Shown here: in pieces, positions 1 through 6,628 of the stretch
Position numbering within the stretch: the stretch's first letter is position 1
Layout: each line of letters begins with the position of its first letter
Origin: an uncultured Roseburia sp.
GTDB lineage: Bacteria > Bacillota > Clostridia > Lachnospirales > Lachnospiraceae
Assembly (NCBI GenBank): GCA_905206195.1
Contig: CAJLGN010000015.1
Span: 1-11,512, forward strand
Direction of reading: 5' to 3'
DNA length: 11,512 bases
Notes under the pieces: generated by a model
Databases searched by the model: none
Seen by the model: the letters and a program-made list of their open reading frames with translations, nothing else
What the model was told of the DNA's origin: nothing
Position numbers and translations under genes: made by a program

Positions 1-235
1 CCTTCCCACCGTGTCCCGCATCGATGCAGATCACCGGCCCTCGCTCCAAAAGCTTCTGCCCGATTCCCCAGACAACCTCCCCGCTCACTGCCTGATCCAT
101 TTGTGTGAGCGCTGTGCCACACAGTGTATTCCCCAAAACTTTAAACACGGTCAGCACCAGCAGCAATGACATGCCGCATCCGCACATACAGATCAAATTC
201 CGCATTCTCTTTTTCTTTCGTCTCCTCTGATTCAT
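1..235 (-). CDS. N-acetylmuramoyl-L-alanine amidase, N-terminal part (cut by window edge)
   Basis: I translated this from the minus strand; it runs off the left edge after 78 residues. The start is an ATG at 233-235, followed by a very basic head (MNQRRRKKKRMRN) and one hydrophobic segment at about residues 14-36, which is a typical signal anchor. The last visible residues read VICIDAGHGGK. The DAGHGG block is the first zinc-binding motif of the Amidase_3 family (His75 would be a zinc ligand). These enzymes cut the bond between muramic acid and the stem peptide outside the cell. The ribosome-binding site is purine-rich but weak (GGAGAG about 10 nt upstream). The gene lies 112 nt downstream of hemW in the same direction. 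Amidase identity is fairly secure from the motif and topology, but the catalytic domain is almost wholly outside the window, so subfamily and specificity cannot be judged. Confidence 0.8.
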   Translation of the reverse strand, partial: MNQRRRKKKRMRNLICMCGCGMSLLLVLTVFKVLGNTLCGTALTQMDQAVSGEVVWGIGQKLLERGPVICIDAGHGGK

Positions 236-347
236 CCCACTCTCGCTCTCCGAACTTTCTCCTGATACTATTCTAACGCAAGACGAGCAAAAAAACGAAC
301 GAAAAATTCTTTAAAATTCCTTAAGATATTATTAGGATTCCAGACAT

Positions 348-1595
348 CTATAGCAAAAAATGAGACAGCACATAATTGCTCAGATCCTGTCCCTTTTCCG
401 TGAGGAAAATCCTCCCTGCCCGCTTGCACAAAAGTTCTTCCCCCTGCAAATGAGTCAGCACCTCCTGGTACACCGCCTCAATCTGTGTGCCGAACGCCTG
501 CGCAAAACGCTCTCTGGAAATTCCTTCTGTCATGCGCAGACCAAGAAACAAAAACTCCTCAATCTGTCCCTTGCGCGGGATGCGCTCCGCCGATGCGTGC
601 AGATTGGTCGCCGGAAGCTCCTCCGTCCTAATCTGCACACCATGTGGTCCCTGCTCGCGGATCTGGTTCTCCCAGACTCCCTCCCTGATATTTTTACATT
701 CCTCCAGATAACGGTAGATATCGCTGATATTCGAGTAGCGGATATTCTCCATAAGAGAGGCCGCCCCGATTCCAAGCCCCAGATAATTTTCTCTCTCCCA
801 GTATCCGATGTTGTGGCGGCATACAAAACCGGGCTTCGCAAAATTTGATACCTCGTAATGCACATATCCATTTTCCTTTAGTACCTGCTCCGTCATCTTT
901 GTCATCCGGCAAACCTCGTCCTCGGTCGGCAGCGCGACCGTCTTCATTCCCGCCTGCTGCTTCACCGCGTCAAACTTGTACAGATCATAAAATGGAGTTC
1001 CCTTTTCGATCATCAATGAGTAGACAGAAATATGCTCCGGCCTTAACCGCAGTACCTGCTGCAACGTACCAAAAAAGCTCTCCACCGTCTGCCTCGGCAG
1101 AGAGTTCATCAGATCGATATTGATATTTGAAAATCCGTTTTTGCGCGCCAACTCATAGGTCTTTAGGAACTGCTCATAGGTGTGGATGCGCCCAAGCAAT
1201 ACAAGCTCCGCCTCGTCCGCCGACTGCAGCCCAATGCTGATGCGGTTGATGCCGGCCGCGCGGTAGACCGCAAATTTGTGATCCGTGACTGTCCCAGGAT
1301 TGCACTCAACAGAGATCTCTGCATCCGACGCCAACACAAAATGGCGATGCAGTGCGGCCATGATCTTTTCCATGAGGTCTTCTCTGAGCCAGGACGGCGT
1401 ACCGCCGCCGATGTAGATCGTCGCCACGAGGTAATCCCTGCACCTTGGTCCGTAGTGGGCGATCTCCGCGAGCAGCGCTTCCACGTAGGCATTCTGTGTA
1501 CTCTCGTCCGCCGAAAATGACAGGAAATCACAGTACTGACATTTCTTCATACAAAACGGAACGTGAATGTATAATTCCATTATTTTTTTACTCAT
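348..1595 (-). CDS. hemW: Radical SAM family heme chaperone HemW
   Basis: The protein has 415 residues. The radical-SAM cluster motif is C15-x3-C19-x2-C22 followed by D-F. HemW has this C-x-F pattern, whereas the oxygen-independent coproporphyrinogen oxidase HemN has a fourth cysteine there. GGGTPS at 63-68 binds SAM, and HNIGYW at 261-266 matches the HNxxYW signature of HemW. HemW is known as a heme-binding chaperone that delivers heme to respiratory enzymes; databases often mislabel it as HemN. The start at 1595 is supported by GAGG six bases upstream; Met6 is a weaker alternative. It is downstream of lepA, a common clostridial pairing. One oddity is a stretch rich in polar residues at about 310-342, between the core and the C-terminal HemW domain, that appears longer than the linker I expect. 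Product confidence is high; the heme-related role in this organism is inferred from the family. Confidence 0.95.
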   Translation of the reverse strand: MSKKIMELYIHVPFCMKKCQYCDFLSFSADESTQNAYVEALLAEIAHYGPRCRDYLVATIYIGGGTPSWLREDLMEKIMAALHRHFVLASDAEISVECNPGTVTDHKFAVYRAAGINRISIGLQSADEAELVLLGRIHTYEQFLKTYELARKNGFSNINIDLMNSLPRQTVESFFGTLQQVLRLRPEHISVYSLMIEKGTPFYDLYKFDAVKQQAGMKTVALPTEDEVCRMTKMTEQVLKENGYVHYEVSNFAKPGFVCRHNIGYWERENYLGLGIGAASLMENIRYSNISDIYRYLEECKNIREGVWENQIREQGPHGVQIRTEELPATNLHASAERIPRKGQIEEFLFLGLRMTEGISRERFAQAFGTQIEAVYQEVLTHLQGEELLCKRAGRIFLTEKGQDLSNYVLSHFLL

Positions 1596-1615
1596 TTTGT
1601 TCCTCTATACGCAAA

Positions 1616-1674
1616 TGCGCTTTTCATCCAGCCTGCGAACTGTCGGCTACGCCTCCCACCTGTACAAAAGCGCA
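1616..1674. repeat. Long-loop inverted repeat between lepA and hemW
   Basis: TGCGCTTTT at 1616-1624 is the exact reverse complement of AAAAGCGCA at 1666-1674, with 41 bases between them. A smaller pair, AGCC 1630-1633 and GGCT 1645-1648, lies inside. The element fills most of the 83-nt gap between lepA and hemW. No good T-run follows on the minus strand, so it does not look like a plain terminator. It could be an mRNA processing or stability hairpin, or one copy of a dispersed extragenic palindrome. The repeat itself is directly seen; its role is unknown. Confidence 0.55.
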
Positions 1675-1678
1675 GTTT

Positions 1679-3490
1679 TTAATCCTCATCCAGTTTCAGC
1701 ACGCTCATAAATGCCTCCTGTGGAATCTCGACATTGCCCACCTGGCGCATCCGCTTCTTCCCCTCTTTCTGCTTCTCTAGCAGCTTTCTCTTGCGGGAAA
1801 TATCACCGCCGTAACACTTTGCAAGCACATCCTTGCGCATCGCCTTCACCGTCTCTCTGGCGATGACTTTTCCGCCGACTGCCGCCTGGATAGGAATTTC
1901 GAACAAGTGCCGCGGAATCTCCTCCTTCAGCCGCTCGCACATCCTTCTACCTCTGTCGTAGGCACTGTCTTTAAACACGATGAAAGAAAGCGCGTCCACC
2001 TGATCCTTATTGATTAAAATATCCAGCTTCACAAGCTCCGAGCGCTCGTAGCCCTTCAGCTCATAGTCAAAGGACGCATAACCTCTGGACCTTGACTTTA
2101 GCGCGTCAAAAAAATCGTAAATGATTTCATTTAGCGGCAGATCGTACTTGATGAGCGCCCGCGTCTCCTCGAGATACTCCATACTGATATACGTGCCGCG
2201 GCGCTCCTGGCACAGCGTCATGATCGCCCCCACATAATCGCTCGTCACCATGATCTCCGCGGACACCACCGGCTCCTCCATGTACTCAATCTCCGACGGA
2301 TCCGGCAGATTCGACGGGTTCGTCAACTCGATGACCTCGCCGTTTGTCTTGTACACTTTATAAGTAACACCCGGCGCCGTTGTGACGAGATCAAGGCTGA
2401 ATTCGCGCTCCAAGCGCTCCTGAATAATCTCCAGATGCAAAAGACCAAGAAAGCCACAGCGGAAACCAAATCCGAGCGCCAGAGAGGTCTCCGGCTCATA
2501 CTGTAAGGACGCATCATTGATCTGCAACCTTTCGAGCGCATCGCGCAGATCCGGATATTTTGCACTGTCCGCCGGATACATCCCGCAATAGACCATCGGA
2601 TTGACTTTTTTGTATCCCGGAAGCGGCTCCCCACACGGGCGGGTCAGAGTCGTCACCGTGTCGCCCACGCGGGTGTCTCGCACATTCTTAATACTCGCAC
2701 AGAGATAGCCCACCATACCAGCCGACAACTCCTGGCACGGAATAAACTGCCCGGCGCCAAAATAACCAACCTCCGTCACCTCGGACTGCGCCCTGGTCGC
2801 CATCATCTTAATGACATCTCCGACCTTTACCTTGCCCTCCTTGACGCGGCAGAACACGATGACTCCCTTGTAGGAATCGTAGAGCGCATCGAAGATCAGC
2901 GCCTGCAGAGGCGCCCCCGAATCCCCGGATGGAGCCGGTATTTTCTCCACGATCTGCTCCAATACCTCCTCGATATTCAGACCTGTCTTTGCGGAAATGC
3001 GCGGCGCGTCTTGGGCCTCAATACCGATGACATCCTCGATCTCCTTGATCACCTCATCCGGCTGTGCGCTGGGAAGGTCAATTTTATTGATGACCGGCAT
3101 CACATCGAGATCGTGGTCGAGTGCGAGATAGACATTCGCCAACGTCTGTGCCTCCACACCCTGCGCCGCGTCCACGACGAGGATTGCCCCGTCACATGCC
3201 GCAAGACTTCTGGACACCTCGTAATTAAAGTCCACGTGGCCCGGCGTGTCAATCAAGTTGAAGATATACTCCTCCCCGTCTTTCGCCTTGTAGATGATTC
3301 GGACTGCCTGGGACTTAATCGTGATGCCGCGCTCCCGCTCAAGATCCATGTTATCCAGAACCTGCGCCTGCATTTCCCGGCTGGTCAGCGTCCCTGTGCT
3401 CTCTATAATGCGATCGGCAAGCGTTGACTTGCCGTGATCAATATGTGCGATAATACAAAAATTCCTAATTTTACTCTGATCGATTGCCAT
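1679..3490 (-). CDS. lepA: Elongation factor 4 (LepA), ribosome-associated GTPase
   Basis: The protein has 603 residues from the ATG at 3490, the usual LepA length. GTPase motifs are in order: AHIDHGKST at 15-23 (G1), RGIT 54-57 (G2), DTPGH 81-85 (G3), NKID 135-138 (G4) and SAKTG 166-170 (G5). The C-terminal domain typical of LepA is present, with the [17 protein letters not shown] block and the final [12 protein letters not shown]. LepA acts on the ribosome during initiation and elongation and was described as a back-translocase. An in-frame upstream ATG would add 17 residues, but homologues start near [11 protein letters not shown], and GGAGG lies five bases before 3490, so I chose this start. 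It has its own promoter (3616-3645) with a structured leader of about 120 nt and is probably cotranscribed with hemW. Confidence 0.97.
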   Translation of the reverse strand: MAIDQSKIRNFCIIAHIDHGKSTLADRIIESTGTLTSREMQAQVLDNMDLERERGITIKSQAVRIIYKAKDGEEYIFNLIDTPGHVDFNYEVSRSLAACDGAILVVDAAQGVEAQTLANVYLALDHDLDVMPVINKIDLPSAQPDEVIKEIEDVIGIEAQDAPRISAKTGLNIEEVLEQIVEKIPAPSGDSGAPLQALIFDALYDSYKGVIVFCRVKEGKVKVGDVIKMMATRAQSEVTEVGYFGAGQFIPCQELSAGMVGYLCASIKNVRDTRVGDTVTTLTRPCGEPLPGYKKVNPMVYCGMYPADSAKYPDLRDALERLQINDASLQYEPETSLALGFGFRCGFLGLLHLEIIQERLEREFSLDLVTTAPGVTYKVYKTNGEVIELTNPSNLPDPSEIEYMEEPVVSAEIMVTSDYVGAIMTLCQERRGTYISMEYLEETRALIKYDLPLNEIIYDFFDALKSRSRGYASFDYELKGYERSELVKLDILINKDQVDALSFIVFKDSAYDRGRRMCERLKEEIPRHLFEIPIQAAVGGKVIARETVKAMRKDVLAKCYGGDISRKRKLLEKQKEGKKRMRQVGNVEIPQEAFMSVLKLDED

Positions 3491-3556
3491 GTTTTCCTCC
3501 GGCCTCCTTATTTCGCAGGCATCTGCCCCGCCGACCCACAAAGAAAGAAATATCTC

Positions 3557-3613
3557 CCACGTAAGCGGATATTGCTTTCTTCACGTCCCTCGTACTGGTC
3601 ATTGCTTACGTGG
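3557..3613 (-). repeat. Perfect 10-bp inverted repeat in the lepA leader / start region
   Basis: CCACGTAAGC at 3557-3566 pairs exactly with GCTTACGTGG at 3604-3613, leaving a 37-nt interior. The right arm lies where transcription from the promoter at 3616-3645 should begin, so the RNA would contain most of the stem (roughly seven or more pairs). No terminator-like T-run follows immediately. This could be a leader hairpin protecting or regulating lepA mRNA, or a DNA operator. The repeat is observed; the role is inferred. Confidence 0.55.
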
Positions 3614-3615
3614 AC

Positions 3616-3645
3616 ATTATACGTGAACGGAGCGGGAATCGTCAA
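3616..3645 (-). promoter_or_regulatory. Sigma-A type promoter of lepA-hemW
   Basis: Read on the minus strand, the -35 box is TTGACG (3645-3640) and the -10 box is a perfect TATAAT (3621-3616), with an 18-bp spacer. Transcription should start near 3609, giving a leader of about 120 nt before lepA. The promoter begins about 10 bp beyond the T-run of the upstream operon's terminator, so lepA-hemW looks like a separate transcription unit. Confidence 0.8.
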
Positions 3646-3656
3646 GTAAACACTCC

Positions 3657-3732
3657 AAAAAGCGCCGTGCTACCTGGGCTCTCATCTTCCCATCCACGAT
3701 GAGAATACCAATGAGCCCAGGCAACACGGCGC
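3657..3732 (-). terminator. Extended intrinsic terminator of the nifS-nifU-rrf2 operon
   Basis: On the minus strand a long hairpin ends in TTTTT (3661-3657). Outer arms: GCGCCGTG 3662-3669 with CACGGCGC 3725-3732. Middle arms: CCTGGGCTC 3673-3681 with GAGCCCAGG 3713-3721. An inner stem, TCTCATC 3680-3686 with GATGAGA 3698-3704, competes with the middle arms for two bases. The outer and middle stems are separated by a three-base internal loop (CTA against CAA). It lies 55 nt after the rrf2 stop. At about 70 nt it is much longer than a usual terminator, and could also give a stable 3' end RNA. Confidence 0.8.
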
Positions 3733-3787
3733 AGGTTCTCCCTAACTTCCAATTCACCTTTTGAATATTGGCCTTTCTTATCTGTTA

Positions 3788-4198
3788 CTACTTCTGCCAC
3801 TCCACGAGATCTGCCAATGTGACGTGGTCTACCACATCCCGAATTGACTGATCCACCTTCTCCCAGAGAAGGATCGTCGCACATTTTTCGTGTTTCGGGC
3901 AAGGATTTTTATCGGCCGCCAGACACTCCACCGGGGCGAGCGAACCTTCCGTCAGGCGAAGTACATCCCCGATCACATACTCCTGCAGCGGCTTTGTCAG
4001 CCGATATCCTCCCTGAAATCCACGGCTGCTGCTGACGTAGCCCGCTTTGTTCAGAATGGAGATAATCTGCTCGGTGTATTTCACAGAAATATCCTGTCTG
4101 GTTGCCATCTCCTTCACCGACACTGGATGCTCTTTCCCGTTGATTGCTATGTCATAGAGAATATGTATCGCATATCTTCCCTTTGTCGTTATCTTCAC
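3788..4198 (-). CDS. Rrf2 family transcriptional regulator, IscR-like
   Basis: The protein has 136 residues and starts MKITTKGRYAIHILYDIA, the standard opening of Rrf2 proteins. An N-terminal winged helix-turn-helix covers about residues 1-80, with the conserved SSRGFQGGYRL wing at 57-67. Three cysteines follow, C92-x7-C100-x5-C106, in the place where IscR binds its [2Fe-2S] cluster, so this is probably a Fe-S sensing repressor. CymR, which senses cysteine status through a partner enzyme, is the main alternative within the family. The start codon is GTG; AAGGAG lies 11 nt upstream and no ATG is available in frame. It is the last gene of the nifS-nifU operon, 34 nt after the unknown gene. Many clostridia place this regulator first. 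It probably represses the operon through the palindrome at 6524-6549, which is an inference. Confidence 0.9.
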   Translation of the reverse strand: MKITTKGRYAIHILYDIAINGKEHPVSVKEMATRQDISVKYTEQIISILNKAGYVSSSRGFQGGYRLTKPLQEYVIGDVLRLTEGSLAPVECLAADKNPCPKHEKCATILLWEKVDQSIRDVVDHVTLADLVEWQK

Positions 4199-4232
4199 TC
4201 GTACACATACTCCTTCCCGAACGGGTGACGTC

Positions 4233-4799
4233 CTATTTTTCTTCTCCTAGAAACTCCTCGAAGTCCTCCTTCAAAAAGCGATGGTAGAAAGCGTGCCCAT
4301 CATCAAACTTCACACAATAGCGGTATGCATCAGGTCGTCCATCCTCAAAATACAAGACATCGTCGAACTCATCGCTCCCGATATGTATGCACCGCACATT
4401 CTCAGACCATTTCCCAAACACACCGAGCACTTTCTGGCGGGTGACACCGCATCCGGCAAAGCATTGAATCAGATCCACCAAAAAAGGGTGTGCCTCACAA
4501 TGCTCGTGCACGTACCGCGCTCCATCCGCCGGAATCAAAAAACAGATGCGATCTCCGCTGCACAGGCTGATATCCACAGCTCCGAGTGTGCACTCCACAT
4601 AATCTCCAAAAGCAGATAAACGCTCTGCGATCTCCTCGCCGCTCCTGTGCCCGCACGCAAGGATATTGCTCACCGAGGCAGCGGGGGAATAAAAACGAAT
4701 CATTTCCCGCTCATACCCCAGCTTTAGCTGCTCCTCCAAAATCATGTCAAAGAGATAGTCCCGCAGCCTGTCGTAGCCTGCCCGCATGATGTCTTCCAT
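4233..4799 (-). CDS. Cysteine/histidine-rich protein of unknown function in the Fe-S operon
   Basis: The protein has 188 residues and I see no domain of known function. It may belong to DUF3877, a family I recall from Eubacterium rectale and relatives, but I could not check this. It has nine cysteines (49, 70, 80, 86, 101, 113, 117, 137, 162), which is high for a cytosolic protein of this size. Two local clusters could bind metal: H98-x-H100-C101-x2-H104, and C113-x3-C117 in CFAGC. There is no signal peptide or membrane segment. The C-terminal end is acidic. It begins two bases after the nifU stop codon, so the two genes are translationally close; the purine-rich end of nifU supplies its ribosome-binding site. 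Met5 is a possible alternative start. Position between the scaffold and the regulator suggests a role in Fe-S assembly or metal handling, but this rests on context alone. Confidence 0.85.
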   Translation of the reverse strand: MEDIMRAGYDRLRDYLFDMILEEQLKLGYEREMIRFYSPAASVSNILACGHRSGEEIAERLSAFGDYVECTLGAVDISLCSGDRICFLIPADGARYVHEHCEAHPFLVDLIQCFAGCGVTRQKVLGVFGKWSENVRCIHIGSDEFDDVLYFEDGRPDAYRYCVKFDDGHAFYHRFLKEDFEEFLGEEK

Positions 4800-4801
4800 C
4801 T

Positions 4802-5239
4802 TTAATAATCTTCCTCTTCTTCCTCTTCGCTGATATCGTTCTTCGGCTTCTCAAGCCCCTCAATCGTAATTCCGTTCTTCTCAGCATAATCCCAGAGCGC
4901 TGAGTGAATGGCCTCCTCAGCAAGAAGGGAACAGTGTACCTTCAAAGGCGGAAGTCCGTCCAGCGCCTCCATAACCGCCTTGTTCGTAATCTTAAGCGCC
5001 TCGTAAATGGTCTTGCCCTTCACCAGCTCGGTGGCCATGCTGCTCGTAGCCACAGCAGCACCGCAGCCAAATGTCTTAAACTTGCACTCGCGGATGACCT
5101 GGTTCTCATCAATGTCGAGGTACATCCTCATGATATCACCACACTTTACATTGCCGACGGTTCCGACACCGCTTGCCCCCTCAATTTCTCCCACATTTCT
5201 CGGATTCTGAAAATGATCCATTACTTTTTCTGTATACAT
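4802..5239 (-). CDS. nifU: Iron-sulfur cluster assembly scaffold protein NifU/IscU, clostridial type
   Basis: The protein has 145 residues and is a U-type scaffold on which [2Fe-2S] and [4Fe-4S] clusters are built. The three ligand cysteines are C33 (VKCGD, with Asp35), C59 (FGCGAA) and C103 (KVHCSLLAEEA). It has only this N-terminal scaffold domain, unlike the larger NifU of nitrogen fixers. The start MYTEKVMDHFQNPRNVG matches the family, with GGAG just upstream. It follows nifS by 71 nt. The family usually ends close to residue 125; here a tail of about 20 residues follows, ending EEEEEEDY. The DNA coding this tail is almost pure purine and provides the Shine-Dalgarno sequence for the next gene, which begins two bases after the stop. 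Confidence 0.95.
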   Translation of the reverse strand: MYTEKVMDHFQNPRNVGEIEGASGVGTVGNVKCGDIMRMYLDIDENQVIRECKFKTFGCGAAVATSSMATELVKGKTIYEALKITNKAVMEALDGLPPLKVHCSLLAEEAIHSALWDYAEKNGITIEGLEKPKNDISEEEEEEDY

Positions 5240-5285
5240 ATCTCCACTCTCTCTTTCTATAGAAATATTCCGTTATTTTTCTTTG

Positions 5286-5298
5286 CAGCAAACTGCTG
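5286..5298. other. Small hairpin in the nifS-nifU spacer
   Basis: CAGCA 5286-5290 and TGCTG 5294-5298 pair around a three-base loop, inside the 71-nt gap between nifS and nifU. No T-run follows on the minus strand. It could tune mRNA stability between the two genes, but a five-base stem is weak evidence. Confidence 0.25.
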
Positions 5299-5310
5299 TC
5301 CTCTCATATC

Positions 5311-6495
5311 CTAAGCCTGCTTGCGCACAAAATCCTCGTAGAGTGGGGACATCCTGCGCAGATGCGGCACAATCTCTTTTAACGCATCCACCACAAAATC
5401 CGCATCCTCCAACGTCGTCTCATCACTGATGGTCAGGCGCAGTGAGCCGTGTGCCTCCTCGTGCGGCAGACCGATTCCCAGGAGCACATGAGACGGATCC
5501 AGGGATCCCGAGGTGCACGCGGAACCGCTGGATGCGCAGATTCCCTTGGAATCCAGAAGAATCAGCATGGACTCCCCCTCGATGAAAAGGAAACTGAAAT
5601 TGACATTGTTCGGCAGGCGCTCTGTCCTGTCACCGTTTAACTTCGCGTACGGAATCTCCTTCTCGATGCGGGCGATCAGATGATCGCGCACTTTGCGCTC
5701 ACCGGCAGTGCGCTCCTGCATATTTCCGATTGCGATCTCAGCCGCTTTTGCCAGACCGATGATGCCCGTGACATTCTCCGTCCCCGCTCTCCTGCTGCGC
5801 TCCTGTCCTCCTCCATGTACGAAGGAGCGAATCTTCACGCCTTTTCGGATATAGAGGAAACCGATGCCCTTTGGCCCGTTGATCTTGTGCCCGCTGGCGC
5901 TCAACAAATCGATGTTCATCGCCTCCACATCGATCGGTATCTGCGTGTAGGCCTGCACCGCGTCCGTGTGAAACAGCACGCCGTGATCCTTCGCAATCTT
6001 TCCGAGCTCTGTGATCGGCTCAATCGTTCCGATCTCATTGTTCGCAAACATGATGGAGATGAGGATCGTATCCGGGCGGATCGCCCGCTTAAGATCTTCC
6101 GGGTTGACAAAACCGTTCTCATCCACATCCAGGTACGTCACCTCAATCCCCTTCTTCTCCAGGTACTCGCAGGTGTGCAGGATGGCATGATGCTCAATCT
6201 TCGTCGTGATAATGTGCTTGCCCTTCGACGCGTACGCCTCAACGGCTGCCTTCAGCGCCCAGTTGTCCGATTCCGAGCCGCCCGCAGTAAAGTAGATATT
6301 CTCCGGCGTGGTGTTGATGCTCTTTGCGATGAATTCCCGCGCATCGGTGATCGCCTTTTTATTCTCTGCCGAGATGCTGTACACACTCGACGGATTTCCA
6401 AACTTTTCTGTAAAATACGGAAGCATCGCCTCCAACACCTCCGGCCTTACCGGTGTCGTCGCAGCATTGTCCATATATATGATTTTTTTCTTCAT
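5311..6495 (-). CDS. nifS: Cysteine desulfurase NifS/IscS
   Basis: The protein has 394 residues and is a PLP enzyme of the class V aminotransferase fold that converts cysteine to alanine and holds the sulfur as a persulfide for transfer to NifU. PLP lysine is K204 in SGHKINGPKG. H103 (in EHHA), D178 and Q181 (HTDAVQ) hold the cofactor. The catalytic cysteine is C327 in SSGSACTSGSLDPSH, placed in the long mobile loop of group I (NifS/IscS) enzymes rather than SufS. A second cysteine, C320, lies close by. AAGGGG seven bases upstream supports the ATG at 6495. It is the first gene of the nifS-nifU-unknown-rrf2 operon, with a promoter and candidate operator immediately upstream. The organism shows no nif genes here, so the role is general Fe-S assembly. 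Confidence 0.96.
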   Translation of the reverse strand: MKKKIIYMDNAATTPVRPEVLEAMLPYFTEKFGNPSSVYSISAENKKAITDAREFIAKSINTTPENIYFTAGGSESDNWALKAAVEAYASKGKHIITTKIEHHAILHTCEYLEKKGIEVTYLDVDENGFVNPEDLKRAIRPDTILISIMFANNEIGTIEPITELGKIAKDHGVLFHTDAVQAYTQIPIDVEAMNIDLLSASGHKINGPKGIGFLYIRKGVKIRSFVHGGGQERSRRAGTENVTGIIGLAKAAEIAIGNMQERTAGERKVRDHLIARIEKEIPYAKLNGDRTERLPNNVNFSFLFIEGESMLILLDSKGICASSGSACTSGSLDPSHVLLGIGLPHEEAHGSLRLTISDETTLEDADFVVDALKEIVPHLRRMSPLYEDFVRKQA

Positions 6496-6523
6496 TGCCT
6501 TGCCCCTTATCTATCTGCTCAAT

Positions 6524-6549
6524 TTCATATCATAGTTATATGATATGAA
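6524..6549 (-). promoter_or_regulatory. 26-bp palindrome, probable operator of the Fe-S operon
   Basis: TTCATATCATA (6524-6534) and TATGATATGAA (6539-6549) are exact 11-base inverted repeats around GTTA. The site overlaps the expected transcription start and touches the -10 region of the nifS promoter, an ideal place for repression. The Rrf2 regulator encoded at the end of the same operon is the most likely ligand. I do not recognise it as a published IscR or CymR consensus. A second, weaker symmetric block (ATAG-N11-CTAT, 6552-6570) lies between -10 and -35. Confidence 0.65.
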
Positions 6550-6580
6550 TTATAGTAGTACCAATCCTATGGTTTGTCAA
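6549..6580 (-). promoter_or_regulatory. Promoter of the nifS-nifU-rrf2 operon
   Basis: The -35 box is a perfect TTGACA (6580-6575 on the minus strand). Two -10 choices overlap: TACTAT (6557-6552) with a 17-bp spacer, or a perfect TATAAT (6554-6549) with a 20-bp spacer. The former has the better geometry. Upstream is an AT tract with the 14-bp palindrome ATAAAAATTTTTAT (6582-6595), which may act as an UP element. The leader to nifS is about 50 nt. Confidence 0.7.
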
Positions 6581-6628
6581 TATAAAAATTTTTATTTGCA
6601 TTATATTTTTTCACCGCGGTCCGCAACA

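Noticed and set aside
270..275. Possible -10 box (TAGAAT, minus strand) for the amidase gene
   Set aside because: No acceptable -35 box lies 16-18 bp upstream, so I did not list a promoter; cotranscription with hemW is also possible.
3491..3541. 17-residue N-terminal extension of LepA
   Set aside because: The added residues are not LepA-like, and GGAGG is correctly spaced from the ATG at 3490.
3642..3902. 86-codon minus-strand frame overlapping rrf2 and the terminator
   Set aside because: It runs through the terminator hairpin and overlaps the conserved rrf2 end in another frame, with no family resemblance.
4219..4230. CCCG-AA-CGGG dyad between the unknown gene and rrf2
   Set aside because: The arms are too short and the loop too small for a stable hairpin, and it lies within an operon.
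5680..6543. 287-codon open frame on the plus strand opposite nifS
   Set aside because: It is antisense to a strongly conserved gene, its translation is arginine-rich and resembles no family, and it has no ribosome-binding site. It is a shadow of nifS codon usage.
6613..6622. CCGCGG palindrome just after the helicase stop, considered as a terminator
   Set aside because: The self-complementary core leaves no loop, and no T-run follows on the minus strand.
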